Source of the DNA: Desulfobacteraceae bacterium
Lineage (GTDB): Bacteria > Desulfobacterota > Desulfobacteria > Desulfobacterales > JAABSP01
Assembly (NCBI GenBank): GCA_011390065.1
Contig: JAABTD010000012.1
Location: 1-39,866, forward strand
DNA length: 39,866 bases
Reading direction: 5' to 3'
Shown here: positions 25,514 through 33,816 of the stretch, in pieces
Layout of the letters: the number at the start of each line of letters is the position of its first letter
Numbering within the stretch: position 1 is the stretch's first letter
Program-made: the position numbers and the translations under genes
Notes under the pieces: model-generated
Told to the model about the DNA's origin: nothing
The model's database searches: none
Seen by the model: only the letters and a program-made list of their open reading frames with translations

Positions 25514-25564
25514 ACGAAGCCGGGCGGGAGTGCCCGACGCTGTCGGCGCCCCTCCGATGACGCT

Positions 25565-27325
25565 ATGACATGGAAAGCGGACAGATCATACAACGCGCTG
25601 CTTGAGGCTGAAACCGGCGCCGTCCGGAAGGAGGGCAAGGGATATCTGCGGGTGGCCCTTGTGTATCCCAATGCCTACGGCATGGGCATGTCCAACCTGG
25701 GATTTCAGACCGTTTATGGTCTCCTGAACCGGATGGCCTTCGTCGCATGCGAGCGGGCCTTTCTCCCCGCTCCGCCCCTTCCCGATCGCGCCGACCTGGT
25801 CACCCTGGAGACCGGCCGTCGTCTGGCGGATGCCGATGTGGTCGCTTTTTCCATTTCTTTTGAAAACGATTATCTCCATCTCCTGACCATTCTGGAGAAA
25901 GCCGGCCTTAACCTGCTCTCTGACCAGCGGACCGATGCCGATCCCTTGGTCATGGCCGGCGGCGTCGCCTGCACCATCAATCCCGAACCCATCGCCCCCT
26001 TCATGGATGGATTTCTCCTGGGCGAAGCCGAGGTCGGCCTCGCGACGCTTTTTGACATGCTGGCCGAAAAGCGCCATGCCGAAGACCGGTCATCACTGCT
26101 GGCCCGACTGTCCCGAACGGTCCCCGGTTTTTATGCGCCGCGGTTCTACGCTCCGTCCTATTTTCCGGATGGGCGGCTCAGGGACGTCGTTGCTTCCGAG
26201 GGTGTTCCGGAAACGGTTCAACGCCCCTATGCAGCAGATTTGTCCGACGTGGCCACCTGCAGCGAGGTGCTGGCGCCCGAGACGACCTTTGACAACGCCT
26301 TCCTCATTGAAGTCAGCCGGGGCTGCCCCCATGGCTGCCGTTTTTGCAGCGCCGGTTATGTCTACCGGCCGCCTCGGTTCCGTTCCGCAGACACTGTTGC
26401 GTCCGCCATCGACAAAGGGGCCGCTCTTTCCGGCCACATCGGTCTGGTGGGCGCAGCGGTTTCGGATTTTCCGGAGATCGGCCACGTCTGCGCCCGGGCC
26501 GCCGGAAAAGGGGCGCGCCTTTCTTTCAGTTCCCTGCGGGCGGACGCCCTCACCGGCGACCTCCTGGCCGTTCTCAGGGCAAGCGGCGTCAAAACCGCCG
26601 CCATCGCTCCGGACGGTGGTTCCGAGCGGATGCGCCGGGTCATCAACAAAGGGTTGACCGAAACCCAGATTCTGGACGCTGCCGAGACGCTGGTCTCCGG
26701 GTCCATCCCCAATCTGAAGCTCTATTTTATGATCGGGCTTCCCACGGAAACCGATGCGGACGCCGAGGCCATCGTGGAGTTGTGCAAATCGGTCAAGGAG
26801 CGGTTTCTGGCCGCCAGCCGCGACCGGGGGCGCATCGGGGTCATCACGGTCAGCTTGAATTCCTTTGTTCCCAAGCCCTTTACCCCCTTTCAGTGGGCGG
26901 CCATGGCCGACGCGACCACCCTCAAAAGACGGATACAGTTGATCAGAAAGGGGCTCAAAGGCGTGGCGAACCTCCGGATCAGCGCGGCCTCCCCCCGCAC
27001 CGCCCATGTGCAAGGTCTCCTCTCCCGGGGGGACCGACGGATCTCTCAGGTTCTGATGCTGGCCCATGAAAACGGCGGCAACTGGGCCAAAACCTTCAAA
27101 ACGACGCCCGTGCCGCCGGCATTCTATACCACCCGACCCCGCGGAGCGTCGGAACGATTTCCCTGGGAGGTCATTGATCAGGGGGTGAATCGTTCTTACC
27201 TGTGGCGGGAATACCAGCGTGCGCTCTCCGGAAAGATCACGCCGCCGTGCGCTGTGGGCGCCTGTCGCCGGTGCGGCGTCTGCACTGAAGAAGCCGAACC
27301 CGCATCCGCCGCAGCTGCGACCTGA
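25565..27325 (+). CDS. Radical SAM protein with B12-binding-like N-terminal domain
   Basis: A 586-residue protein. The N-terminal part (about 25-160) has the Rossmann-like pattern of cobalamin-binding radical SAM proteins: VALVYPNAYGMGMSNLGFQTVY, then ADVVAFSISFENDY and VMAGGVACTINPEPI. The classical DxHxxG cobalamin motif is not evident. The radical SAM cluster motif C254-x3-C258-x2-C261 lies in EVSRGCPHGCRFCSAGYVYRPP. A C-terminal CAVGACRRCGVC cluster could hold another metal or cluster. It resembles the large TIGR03960-type radical SAM proteins that in some bacteria pair with a second protein. The reaction is unknown. It follows ftsZ by 51 bases in the same direction and may be co-transcribed with it. 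Confidence 0.8.
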   Translation: MTWKADRSYNALLEAETGAVRKEGKGYLRVALVYPNAYGMGMSNLGFQTVYGLLNRMAFVACERAFLPAPPLPDRADLVTLETGRRLADADVVAFSISFENDYLHLLTILEKAGLNLLSDQRTDADPLVMAGGVACTINPEPIAPFMDGFLLGEAEVGLATLFDMLAEKRHAEDRSSLLARLSRTVPGFYAPRFYAPSYFPDGRLRDVVASEGVPETVQRPYAADLSDVATCSEVLAPETTFDNAFLIEVSRGCPHGCRFCSAGYVYRPPRFRSADTVASAIDKGAALSGHIGLVGAAVSDFPEIGHVCARAAGKGARLSFSSLRADALTGDLLAVLRASGVKTAAIAPDGGSERMRRVINKGLTETQILDAAETLVSGSIPNLKLYFMIGLPTETDADAEAIVELCKSVKERFLAASRDRGRIGVITVSLNSFVPKPFTPFQWAAMADATTLKRRIQLIRKGLKGVANLRISAASPRTAHVQGLLSRGDRRISQVLMLAHENGGNWAKTFKTTPVPPAFYTTRPRGASERFPWEVIDQGVNRSYLWREYQRALSGKITPPCAVGACRRCGVCTEEAEPASAAAAT

Positions 27326-27349
27326 CATGTCAAAGCCTTGTTCTGTTTT

Positions 27350-28115
27350 ATGCTCGCGTCCATCATCGGCAGACCGAATCGACAGATTCCATATAGATAT
27401 CTTTTTAACCTCTTTCTGATCGTCTTCGGGCTGTCGTTGCCCGCCCAGGCGATCGGCGTCTTCCATCTTGTCTACGGAAACCTCACCACATCGGATGACG
27501 CAGTCCCTGACAACGACAAGGTCGCCCTGGGACCCTGATCTTCGCGGATTATACCTACGATAATGCCGGTCGGCTCACCCGGCGCTGGGATCGGTGGCCG
27601 AAATCCTCGATCCCACAGGCGTGCTGGTGGAGCGGTATGCGTATGACGCCTACGGCAACTTCGCCATAACGGATGTCAATGGAGACTCGCTCGACGCCTC
27701 GACTATCGGCAATCCCTTCTTTTTCGCCGGCATGCTGCACGATCCCATGGGCCTCTATGTTTCCGGCAAACGGTTCTACCCGCCGGATCTGGGACGGTTT
27801 ATCCAGGCCGGTCCGTACGACCGAAGTGGGAACGCCTATACCTACGCGAACAATGATCCCGTCAACGGAAAAGCCGCCGCGGACTTCGCCGTCCCCGAGG
27901 CAACGGCCGGTCTGTTCAATGGCCGACTCGACATCGCCTCGGGCGGCCATGCGTCAACCGGAATGCCCTGGAGCGACGCCCTCGTTCCGAATCCGAACAG
28001 GCCCAATCTGTGCGAGCAGGGTTTGGCGACGCAATATCCGTCGCTGATCCCAGTTCCGGCGTCGCCTGAGAGTCTCCGCCCGGCGACGCCCGCACCTTCG
28101 GTTCGGATCGATTAG
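27350..28115 (+). pseudogene. Decayed RHS/YD-repeat protein gene
   Basis: Three pieces in three different frames. First, ATG 27350 gives a signal-peptide-like start (FNLFLIVFGLSLPAQAIG) and stops at 27538. Second, from 27541 the next frame reads FADYTYDNAGRLTR, a classic YD repeat, running into non-coding text. Third, from about 27591 another frame reads SVAEILDPTGVLVERYAYDAYGN and then FFAGMLHDPMGLYVSGKRFYPPDLGRFIQAGPYDRSGNAYTYANNDPVN, the conserved end of the RHS core, with a short variable tail to 28115. Normal RHS genes are several kilobases long, so most of the repeat region has been deleted and frames are broken. RHS proteins usually act as large secreted shells carrying a C-terminal toxin; no toxin domain is recognisable here. 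Confidence 0.75.
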
Positions 28116-28167
28116 GCTAAATAGAGAATCTCCAACGACACATTGACCAATATTCGGTCAGGAATTA

Positions 28168-28206
28168 AAAAAGCCCCCAACCACTTTAAGCGGTTGGGGG
28201 CTTTTT
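28168..28206. terminator. Strong bidirectional intrinsic terminator
   Basis: Perfect 15-base arms, AAAAAGCCCCCAACC (28168-28182) and its inverted copy (28192-28206), with a 9-base loop. The A-run and T-run at the two ends make it work in both directions, between the convergent RHS remnant and TPR gene. Confidence 0.93.
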
Positions 28207-28231
28207 GTTTGCTGAACAGCTTTTTTTCTCG

Positions 28232-30529
28232 CTACAATTCCGACAAAATCTCCTTGGCCTTCTCCGCGCCGTCGAAAGATTCGTCCAGGCTCAACGCCTT
28301 CTCCAGCGCATCCCTGGCTTTTTCCTTCTCCCCGTTTTCATAATAAGCAAGACCGAGATGATAATGGACCGCCGGGATCTCGGCGTTCTTTTCGATGCTG
28401 TCGAGAAATTCGGCGATGGCCAGTTCGTGAAAGCCCTTTTTATAATAGACCCACCCCAGCGTATCCATGATCGACGGGTCGTTGGGCAGCTTGCTTTTGG
28501 CGGTTTGGGCGTAGCCGAGGGCCAGTTCCAGGTCCTTGTCCTGGTCAGCCAGCAGATAGGCCAGGTTGTTGGCTGCAGGTGCAAAATCGGGGTCGATCTC
28601 AAGGGCCTTCCGGTAATGTTTTTCCGCCGGCTCTTGTTCCTTTTTCGAGTCGTAGATGATCCCCAGCATCATGTGGGGCCGGGCCTGGTTGGGGCTCTTT
28701 TCCAGAATGTCCTCATACTGGGCGATGGCCTCGTCCGCCTCGCCTTTTCTCAGGTAAAGGCCCGCCAGAGCGTAATAGGAAGGTGCGAAATTGGGGGACG
28801 CCTCGATGGACGATTGAAAGGACGCCTCCGCTGCATCCAGATCTTTCCGGATGGCGTGGATTCGCCCCTTGAAATTGTGGATCATGGCTTGGGCCAGTGC
28901 GTTGTCGCCGGCCTTTTTCAGCTGCACGTCACATTTCTCGATGGCCTGATCGTACTCTTTCCGGGAGAGATGAATCAGGATCACGTTGGAAAAGGCGTCC
29001 ATCAGCGTGGGGCTGATGTCCAGCGCCTTCTGGAAGCTGGCCATGGCCGAATCCAACTCCCCCTGGAATCGGTCCAGTAATCCCAGCCGGTAATGGCCGG
29101 TGGGATTTTTCGGGGCCATCTCCACCAGGGATTCAAAGGCTTTCCGGGCTTCGTCGAACCGCTTCTGCCGCAGATGGATATCGCCGATGATCCGGGTGGC
29201 GTGGTAGCGGTAGGCGTAATCTTCCGGTCCGGCCATGGCGAGGACCGCCTCGGCCTCCTGCCGGGCCTGGGTGTAATTCTGCTCCCGAAGATGGATCTCG
29301 GCCAGGAGGATTTTGGTTCTCACATGCTCCGGATTTTGCTGGAGCGCCACGCTAAGCGCTTCCCGGGCTTTGCCGAGTTCCCCTTTTTCGTAATGGGAAT
29401 ACCCTTTGTAATAGTGGGCGGAAGCGGCCTCCGGCTCCTCTTTCAAAAGCTGATCAAAAAGCGTGATCGCCTCATCGTACTGGCGCTTCAACACCAAAAG
29501 TTCGCCCTTCAGCATCCGGGCTTGCAGGCTGTCCGGTCGTTTTTCTTGGAGCAAATCGACATACTTCTGGGCATCCTCCCGATGTTTTTCCTTGATATGG
29601 AATCGGGCCAGGGAAGTCAGGGCGTCCATGTCGTCGGGATCGGCGCCGTGGGCCTTTTCGTACATCTCCCCTGCTTTATCTGTGTTGTCCATGGCCTCGT
29701 AATAACGGGCGGCCGCCAGATAGGGCCTGACGCTGTCTCCGGAGGTCTCCACAGCCTTCAAATAGGCGTCTTCGGCGTTTTCAGGGTTTTTCATCATCAT
29801 GTGATAATTGCCGAGAACGATATGCAGGTTGGAATCCTCCGGATTCGCCTCGACCAATCGGCGGATCTCATCCCCGGCGCTGTCGAAATCTTGTTTCCGC
29901 AGATAAAACTCGAAGAGGGCCAGCTTGAGTTCCACGGATTCGGGGGCCGCATCGATGGCCTCTTTTAAAACGGCCTCGGCATCGTCGAACCGCTCCTGAC
30001 GCGCCAGCAGTCCCGCCCGTTTCAAGGAGGCTCTCTGGCCGCCCTTATCGGACAGCCCGATCTTCTCAAGCGTGGAGATGGCCCTTGCGTACTCCTGGTT
30101 TTTGATGTGGAGGTCCGCCAGCATATGGAGCGCATCCATATTAGAAGGCTGTTTTTCCAGAACCAGATCGATGCGTTTCTGGGCCTCCTCCGGCTTGTCC
30201 GCCAGGAGGTAAAACCCGGCCAGCTTCAGACGGGCATCGATGTTATCCGGGTCGAGCCTTTCCACCGCCGAATATTGCTGAAACGCCTCCCGGGCCTCCC
30301 CAAGCTTCATATGTGTTTCGGCCAGCAGCTTGTGGGCCGCCAAATATTCAGGGTCCACTTGAATGGCTTTTTTGAGGACGATTTTGGCGCTGTTGTAGTC
30401 CTCCGCATCAAAATAGGATTGCGCTTCCTTGAAGAATTCGGTCTTCTTCTCCTCGTCGGACTGACAACCGGCCATAACCGGGGCCAACAGGATTAAGGTC
30501 ATGAACAGGATGGCGTTCAGGTGTTTCAT
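28232..30529 (-). CDS. Large tetratricopeptide-repeat lipoprotein
   Basis: A 765-residue protein starting at 30529 (MKHLNAILFMTLILLAPVMA), preceded by AAGGAGAG. The signal sequence ends VMAGC, a lipobox, so it is probably anchored by Cys21. The rest is an almost continuous array of roughly twenty TPR units with repeated patterns such as AHKLLAETHMKLGEAREAFQQY, AQARPHMMLGIIYDSKKEQEPAEKHYRKAL and VHYHLGLAYYENGEKEKARDALEKAL (shown here only as examples). Such proteins act as scaffolds. It resembles PrsT-type TPR lipoproteins of exopolysaccharide/PEP-CTERM systems in general build, but no such system genes are beside it. It ends next to the bidirectional terminator. Confidence 0.85.
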   Translation of the reverse strand: MKHLNAILFMTLILLAPVMAGCQSDEEKKTEFFKEAQSYFDAEDYNSAKIVLKKAIQVDPEYLAAHKLLAETHMKLGEAREAFQQYSAVERLDPDNIDARLKLAGFYLLADKPEEAQKRIDLVLEKQPSNMDALHMLADLHIKNQEYARAISTLEKIGLSDKGGQRASLKRAGLLARQERFDDAEAVLKEAIDAAPESVELKLALFEFYLRKQDFDSAGDEIRRLVEANPEDSNLHIVLGNYHMMMKNPENAEDAYLKAVETSGDSVRPYLAAARYYEAMDNTDKAGEMYEKAHGADPDDMDALTSLARFHIKEKHREDAQKYVDLLQEKRPDSLQARMLKGELLVLKRQYDEAITLFDQLLKEEPEAASAHYYKGYSHYEKGELGKAREALSVALQQNPEHVRTKILLAEIHLREQNYTQARQEAEAVLAMAGPEDYAYRYHATRIIGDIHLRQKRFDEARKAFESLVEMAPKNPTGHYRLGLLDRFQGELDSAMASFQKALDISPTLMDAFSNVILIHLSRKEYDQAIEKCDVQLKKAGDNALAQAMIHNFKGRIHAIRKDLDAAEASFQSSIEASPNFAPSYYALAGLYLRKGEADEAIAQYEDILEKSPNQARPHMMLGIIYDSKKEQEPAEKHYRKALEIDPDFAPAANNLAYLLADQDKDLELALGYAQTAKSKLPNDPSIMDTLGWVYYKKGFHELAIAEFLDSIEKNAEIPAVHYHLGLAYYENGEKEKARDALEKALSLDESFDGAEKAKEILSEL

Positions 30530-30625
30530 TTTTCTCTCCTTTTGTTTCCGTCCACTGGGTTCTGTTCCGACATGTTTTGTATCATATTTGAAGACGTGGC
30601 ACAAAACATTTAACCCAAGCAGGCC

Positions 30626-30649
30626 GCGCGGGAGTGAGAACTCCCACGC
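30626..30649. repeat. Small hairpin element
   Basis: GGGAGT (30630-30635), a GAGA loop and ACTCCC (30640-30645), extended by GCG and CGC outside a single mismatch. One of three palindromes in this gap between the TPR and Crp-family genes. Confidence 0.6.
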
Positions 30650-30660
30650 TATTGCATGTC

Positions 30661-30686
30661 GTCGCTACGGGACTGGAACCCGCGAC
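30661..30686. repeat. Small hairpin element
   Basis: GTCGC (30661-30665) pairs with GCGAC (30682-30686), and the inner GGG (30669-30671) with CCC (30679-30681). It lies between two other palindromes; it has no tRNA-like cloverleaf. Confidence 0.45.
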
Positions 30687-30707
30687 AGCAGAGGAAAAAT
30701 AATGTCC

Positions 30708-30736
30708 TGCAGGGGCGAAAATCTTTCGCCCCTGCA
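30708..30736. repeat. Perfect palindromic element related to the murD inserts
   Basis: Thirteen-base arms, TGCAGGGGCGAAA and TTTCGCCCCTGCA, with a 3-base loop ATC. The arms share the CAGGGGCGAAAA / CGCCCCTG core of the two copies inside murD, so this is probably a dispersed genomic element. For the minus-strand Crp gene, which ends 64 bases earlier on that strand, it could also slow or end transcription. Confidence 0.75.
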
Positions 30737-30800
30737 AAAATGATGGAATTGGGCATCATCATTTCTCGGGAAAGCGGCATTTTAACAAATGCTGAATCCC

Positions 30801-31448
30801 TTACAACTCGTAAGGCAGTTTCTTGTGCAGAGTAATCCGCTTCTGCTGGATCGAGATGTAGCCTTCGTTGGCCAAATCTTTCAGAACCCGACTCACCATC
30901 TCCCTGGAGGCGCCCACCATATTGGCGATTTCCTGATGGGTCATCTTCTCCGCAATGACCACCTCATCCTCCCGCGGGGTTCCGGCAATTTGGGTGAGCA
31001 GTCGGGCGACCCTGCCGTATACATCCATCAAAGCCAGGCTTTCGATCCGCTTATTCGCCTCCCGCAGCCGTTTCTGGAGGCCTTTCAACAGGCTCAACAT
31101 AATGCCCGGATTGGCATTCAGTAAGTGTTCGAATTCTTTCTTGGAAATAATCAGCAGCTTTGTCCGCTCTTTGGTCATCACATATGCGCAGCGGGGTTCG
31201 CCATCCAGCAACGCCATCTCACCGAAATACTCGCCCGGCCCCAGAACGGATAATATCACCTCTCTGCCCTCTTCATCATTTATTCCGACGTTCACCTTTC
31301 CCTTTTCAACCACATAAAACGAATCTGAAGGATCGCCCTCACTGAAAAGATAAACATTTTTGGGATAAGTCTTTACAATAAGCGCCTTCCTCAACGTATC
31401 GATCTGATCTTCTTCAAGGCCTGAGAATAAGGGGATATTTTTTAGCAT
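30801..31448 (-). CDS. Crp/Fnr-family transcriptional regulator
   Basis: A 215-residue regulator. I chose ATG 31448 because GAGGAG lies seven bases upstream; the ATG at 31454 would sit directly on the ribosome site. Residues 1-110 form a cyclic-nucleotide-binding fold with FGEMALLDGEPRCAYV (75-90), close to the phosphate-binding cassette of cAMP-responsive proteins. A long dimerisation helix follows (about 112-140), then a winged helix-turn-helix domain with THQEIANMVGASREMVSRVL (170-189). The N-terminal cysteines of Fnr-type oxygen sensors are absent (only Cys87), so it is Crp-like. Its ligand and targets are unknown. Confidence 0.9.
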   Translation of the reverse strand: MLKNIPLFSGLEEDQIDTLRKALIVKTYPKNVYLFSEGDPSDSFYVVEKGKVNVGINDEEGREVILSVLGPGEYFGEMALLDGEPRCAYVMTKERTKLLIISKKEFEHLLNANPGIMLSLLKGLQKRLREANKRIESLALMDVYGRVARLLTQIAGTPREDEVVIAEKMTHQEIANMVGASREMVSRVLKDLANEGYISIQQKRITLHKKLPYEL

Positions 31449-31900
31449 TATCATACTCCTCTCTGTCTATTCATTCTTGAATCATCATCAAGATGGCGCC
31501 TCGTCGTTATATGCGCATGATCACACCGTGGGAAACGTGAAAAAATGCAATAGGAATCGAAAAAAGAATCACTGAAATCATGGGCACATGAAACTGAATA
31601 TAGATATAAACCCATCTATAGTGCGCTCAAATTTTGCAGATGCTCGACATTTCACTATAACAGGCAGAATGATGCCCTCTGCTCGAACACTACAAAAAAA
31701 ACACAGATCTGTCATACTCGGAGGTAGCAATTCACCCAATGGATAGGATTATTTTCACACACCATGAAGAATTACATCACTGAAAGCCAAATCGAATTAA
31801 GCGATAATCGCACTCAAATCCCTTACCAATCAGGCATTTTATCACACTTTGCAAATATGGCAATATCGCAGGTCACATTGAATAAAAGGAGACAACTCAC
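31449..31900. promoter_or_regulatory. Long divergent control region with two dyad sites
   Basis: A 450-base gap between the Crp-family gene and the divergent secreted-protein gene, AT-richer than most of the window and without coding frames. Two dyads stand out: TATAGAT (31599-31605) with inverted ATCTATA (31614-31620), spaced by 8 bases, and the 11-base palindrome GCGATAATCGC (31801-31811). Both could be operators, perhaps for the adjacent regulator. No known riboswitch was recognised. Confidence 0.45.
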
Positions 31901-33556
31901 GTGATACAATCCGCAAAGAAACCCCATACCGGGCGATTCGTCAGGATTTCGGTTTTTACAGTCATTACGCTTTTGGCCATTGCAGTGCCCGGCCAGGCCA
32001 AGGACATTACCCTGGCCTGGGATACCAGTCCGGATGAAAACGTCGATCATTATGTGGTGTATTGGGGCGTCGAATTAGGAAATTACACCCAAAACAGCCC
32101 CCCCATCAAAGATGCCGCCTCTTATACGGTTAAAGGTCTCGAAGAAGGTAAAATTTACTATTTTTCAGCCAAAGCGGTGGGCGCAACCGGGCTGGAGAGC
32201 GATTTTTCGAACGAAGCAGCCATCCCACAGATCGATTCGCCAAAAGACGCTTGCACCATTAACGGTGAAACCGGTACAGGCGTTTCCATTCAAGGCAGAG
32301 CGGCGGGCTCTGCCGCAGTGGAAATCCTATTGAATGCCAGTCCCTTGGCGACCACCACCGCGTCAGAAGATGGCAAGTGGTCGGTTACCGTCGATTTTTC
32401 TTCTGTTCCAGAAAGTGCGTTCGAACTCAAAGCTGTCTCCACCGGCGCTGATTCGAGTCCGGTCAGCGGTCAATATGACAAGACGGCCCCCATTTCGAGC
32501 ATCACCGGCTTTCCACAATACGGAACAGACGAAATCCCTGTTAATTGGACTGCCAGCGATGCCTTTACAGGTGTCGCCAGTACGGAATTGTGGTATAAAA
32601 AAGAATCCGGCGGGGATTGGACGAAATCGGCGCTTTCTTCTGACGACGTCGAGGGCGCCTTCCTGTTCGAACCGCCTCTTGGAGACGGCGTTTACTATTT
32701 TGCCACCCGAGCTGTCGATAATGCAGGAAACGCAGAGGCCTCTCCATCGGAAAACGGGGGAGGCGAGGTGATATGCGATAATCAGCCGCCCACTTCCCAG
32801 GCGATTGTTCGATCCGAATCGAGATCGACGTCTGTAACAGTAGAGTGGAGCGCATCGGACGACTTTTCCGGCGTGGCATCAACAAGGCTTTTTTACAAAC
32901 AGGAAAATGACGGTGAATGGACCGACACCGGCCTCTCGCCCCGGACGGGAACCAGCGGCGCCTTTTCCTATTCTCCGCCTCAGACCAATACAACGTACGC
33001 TTTCCAAACCCGTTCGGTTGACAAGGCCGGTAATGAGGAACCGCTTGAAGCCGCAGATTCCGGCAATGAAATCGTCCTTGACAGCACCCAGCCGACCTCC
33101 ACCATCACCGAAGCGCCGACAATGGTTCAGGGCCTTTTAAGAGCGGAATTCTCCATCCGATGGACTGCTTCCGATGACACGTCGAGCATCGATTCGACTG
33201 AACTCTGGGTCAGAAAAGGGGCAGATGGCCTATGGAAGGATTCGGGGCTTCCCCCGCAGGATGGGGATTCCGGCGTCTTTGCTTATCAGCCGGCATTGGG
33301 CGACGGCACTTACTATTTTGCGACCCGCACAACCGACGCGGCCGGAAATGTGGAAGAACTGCCGGCTGGAAAAGGCGGGACATCGACCCTGATTCAGGCG
33401 GATCTTTCGGATGCGGTCATGGCGTTGCAGATCCTGTCGGGAATCGATGTCGGAGAGGTGAACCGGGCGGCGGATGTCAACGGGGATGGGCGGATCGGCA
33501 TAAGTGAGGTTATATATTTCCTTAGATCAACGACGGCGCAAAGGTACTTGCTATAG
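31901..33556 (+). CDS. Secreted multi-domain protein: FN3 and three repeated Ig-like modules with C-terminal dockerin-like repeat
   Basis: A 551-residue exported protein, GTG start at 31901 with AAAGGAG at 31885-31891. The signal peptide ends near residue 33 (VPGQA). Residues 34-108 are fibronectin type III-like (DITLAWDTSPDENVDHYVVYWG). Residues 111-192 are an Ig-like module. Three repeats follow (about 197-290, 297-392, 398-492), each with xVxWxASDxxSGVASTELWYK, a W, then GDGxYYFATRxxDxAGNxE. The C-terminus has DLSDAVMALQILSGI and the calcium-loop-like D525VNGDGRIGISEVIYFL, a dockerin-type repeat seen at the ends of many secreted proteins of sulfate reducers. It probably binds surfaces, glycans or partner proteins. 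No catalytic domain is seen. Base composition is lower in GC than the flanking genes. Confidence 0.78.
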   Translation: MIQSAKKPHTGRFVRISVFTVITLLAIAVPGQAKDITLAWDTSPDENVDHYVVYWGVELGNYTQNSPPIKDAASYTVKGLEEGKIYYFSAKAVGATGLESDFSNEAAIPQIDSPKDACTINGETGTGVSIQGRAAGSAAVEILLNASPLATTTASEDGKWSVTVDFSSVPESAFELKAVSTGADSSPVSGQYDKTAPISSITGFPQYGTDEIPVNWTASDAFTGVASTELWYKKESGGDWTKSALSSDDVEGAFLFEPPLGDGVYYFATRAVDNAGNAEASPSENGGGEVICDNQPPTSQAIVRSESRSTSVTVEWSASDDFSGVASTRLFYKQENDGEWTDTGLSPRTGTSGAFSYSPPQTNTTYAFQTRSVDKAGNEEPLEAADSGNEIVLDSTQPTSTITEAPTMVQGLLRAEFSIRWTASDDTSSIDSTELWVRKGADGLWKDSGLPPQDGDSGVFAYQPALGDGTYYFATRTTDAAGNVEELPAGKGGTSTLIQADLSDAVMALQILSGIDVGEVNRAADVNGDGRIGISEVIYFLRSTTAQRYLL

Positions 33557-33816
33557 TTAAGAAAGGAATTTTTCAGGGCAAGAAAAACGCTGGATGGAAA
33601 ATACGACAACATGGAAGGAATATTTGCCACCCTTCTCGAACTCTGCTTTTCCAGATAATCGGCGACCACTTTTTCTGAAATGCCATACTTTCTGGCAATT
33701 TATCTGCACAGACGACGGATTTCACCCTGCTGGATGCCTTTTTCTGGCCTTGATCATCATTTCGGCCAGAGCGATTGAGGCCGGCTTCAACCGGGTTTGG
33801 CTTGCAGTCGGCTGCT
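33557..33816. other. Convergent gap with a possible relic of a DNA-binding gene
   Basis: No intact gene and no clear terminator. On the minus strand, around 33630-33760, one frame reads GEIRRLCR, a stop, then IARKYGISEKVVADYLEK, which looks like a helix-turn-helix segment followed by short junk. It may be the remains of a small regulator or mobile-element gene. Confidence 0.25.

Noticed and set aside
25514-25564. Possible terminator between ftsZ and the radical SAM gene
   Set aside because: Only a 5-base stem (CGGGC/GCCCG) without a T-run.
30650-30690. Possible tRNA-like fold
   Set aside because: Only one hairpin pairs; there is no acceptor stem, anticodon arm or T-loop sequence.
31640-31880. 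Possible riboswitch ahead of the secreted-protein gene
   Set aside because: No conserved core of any riboswitch class I know, and no clear pairing beyond short dyads.
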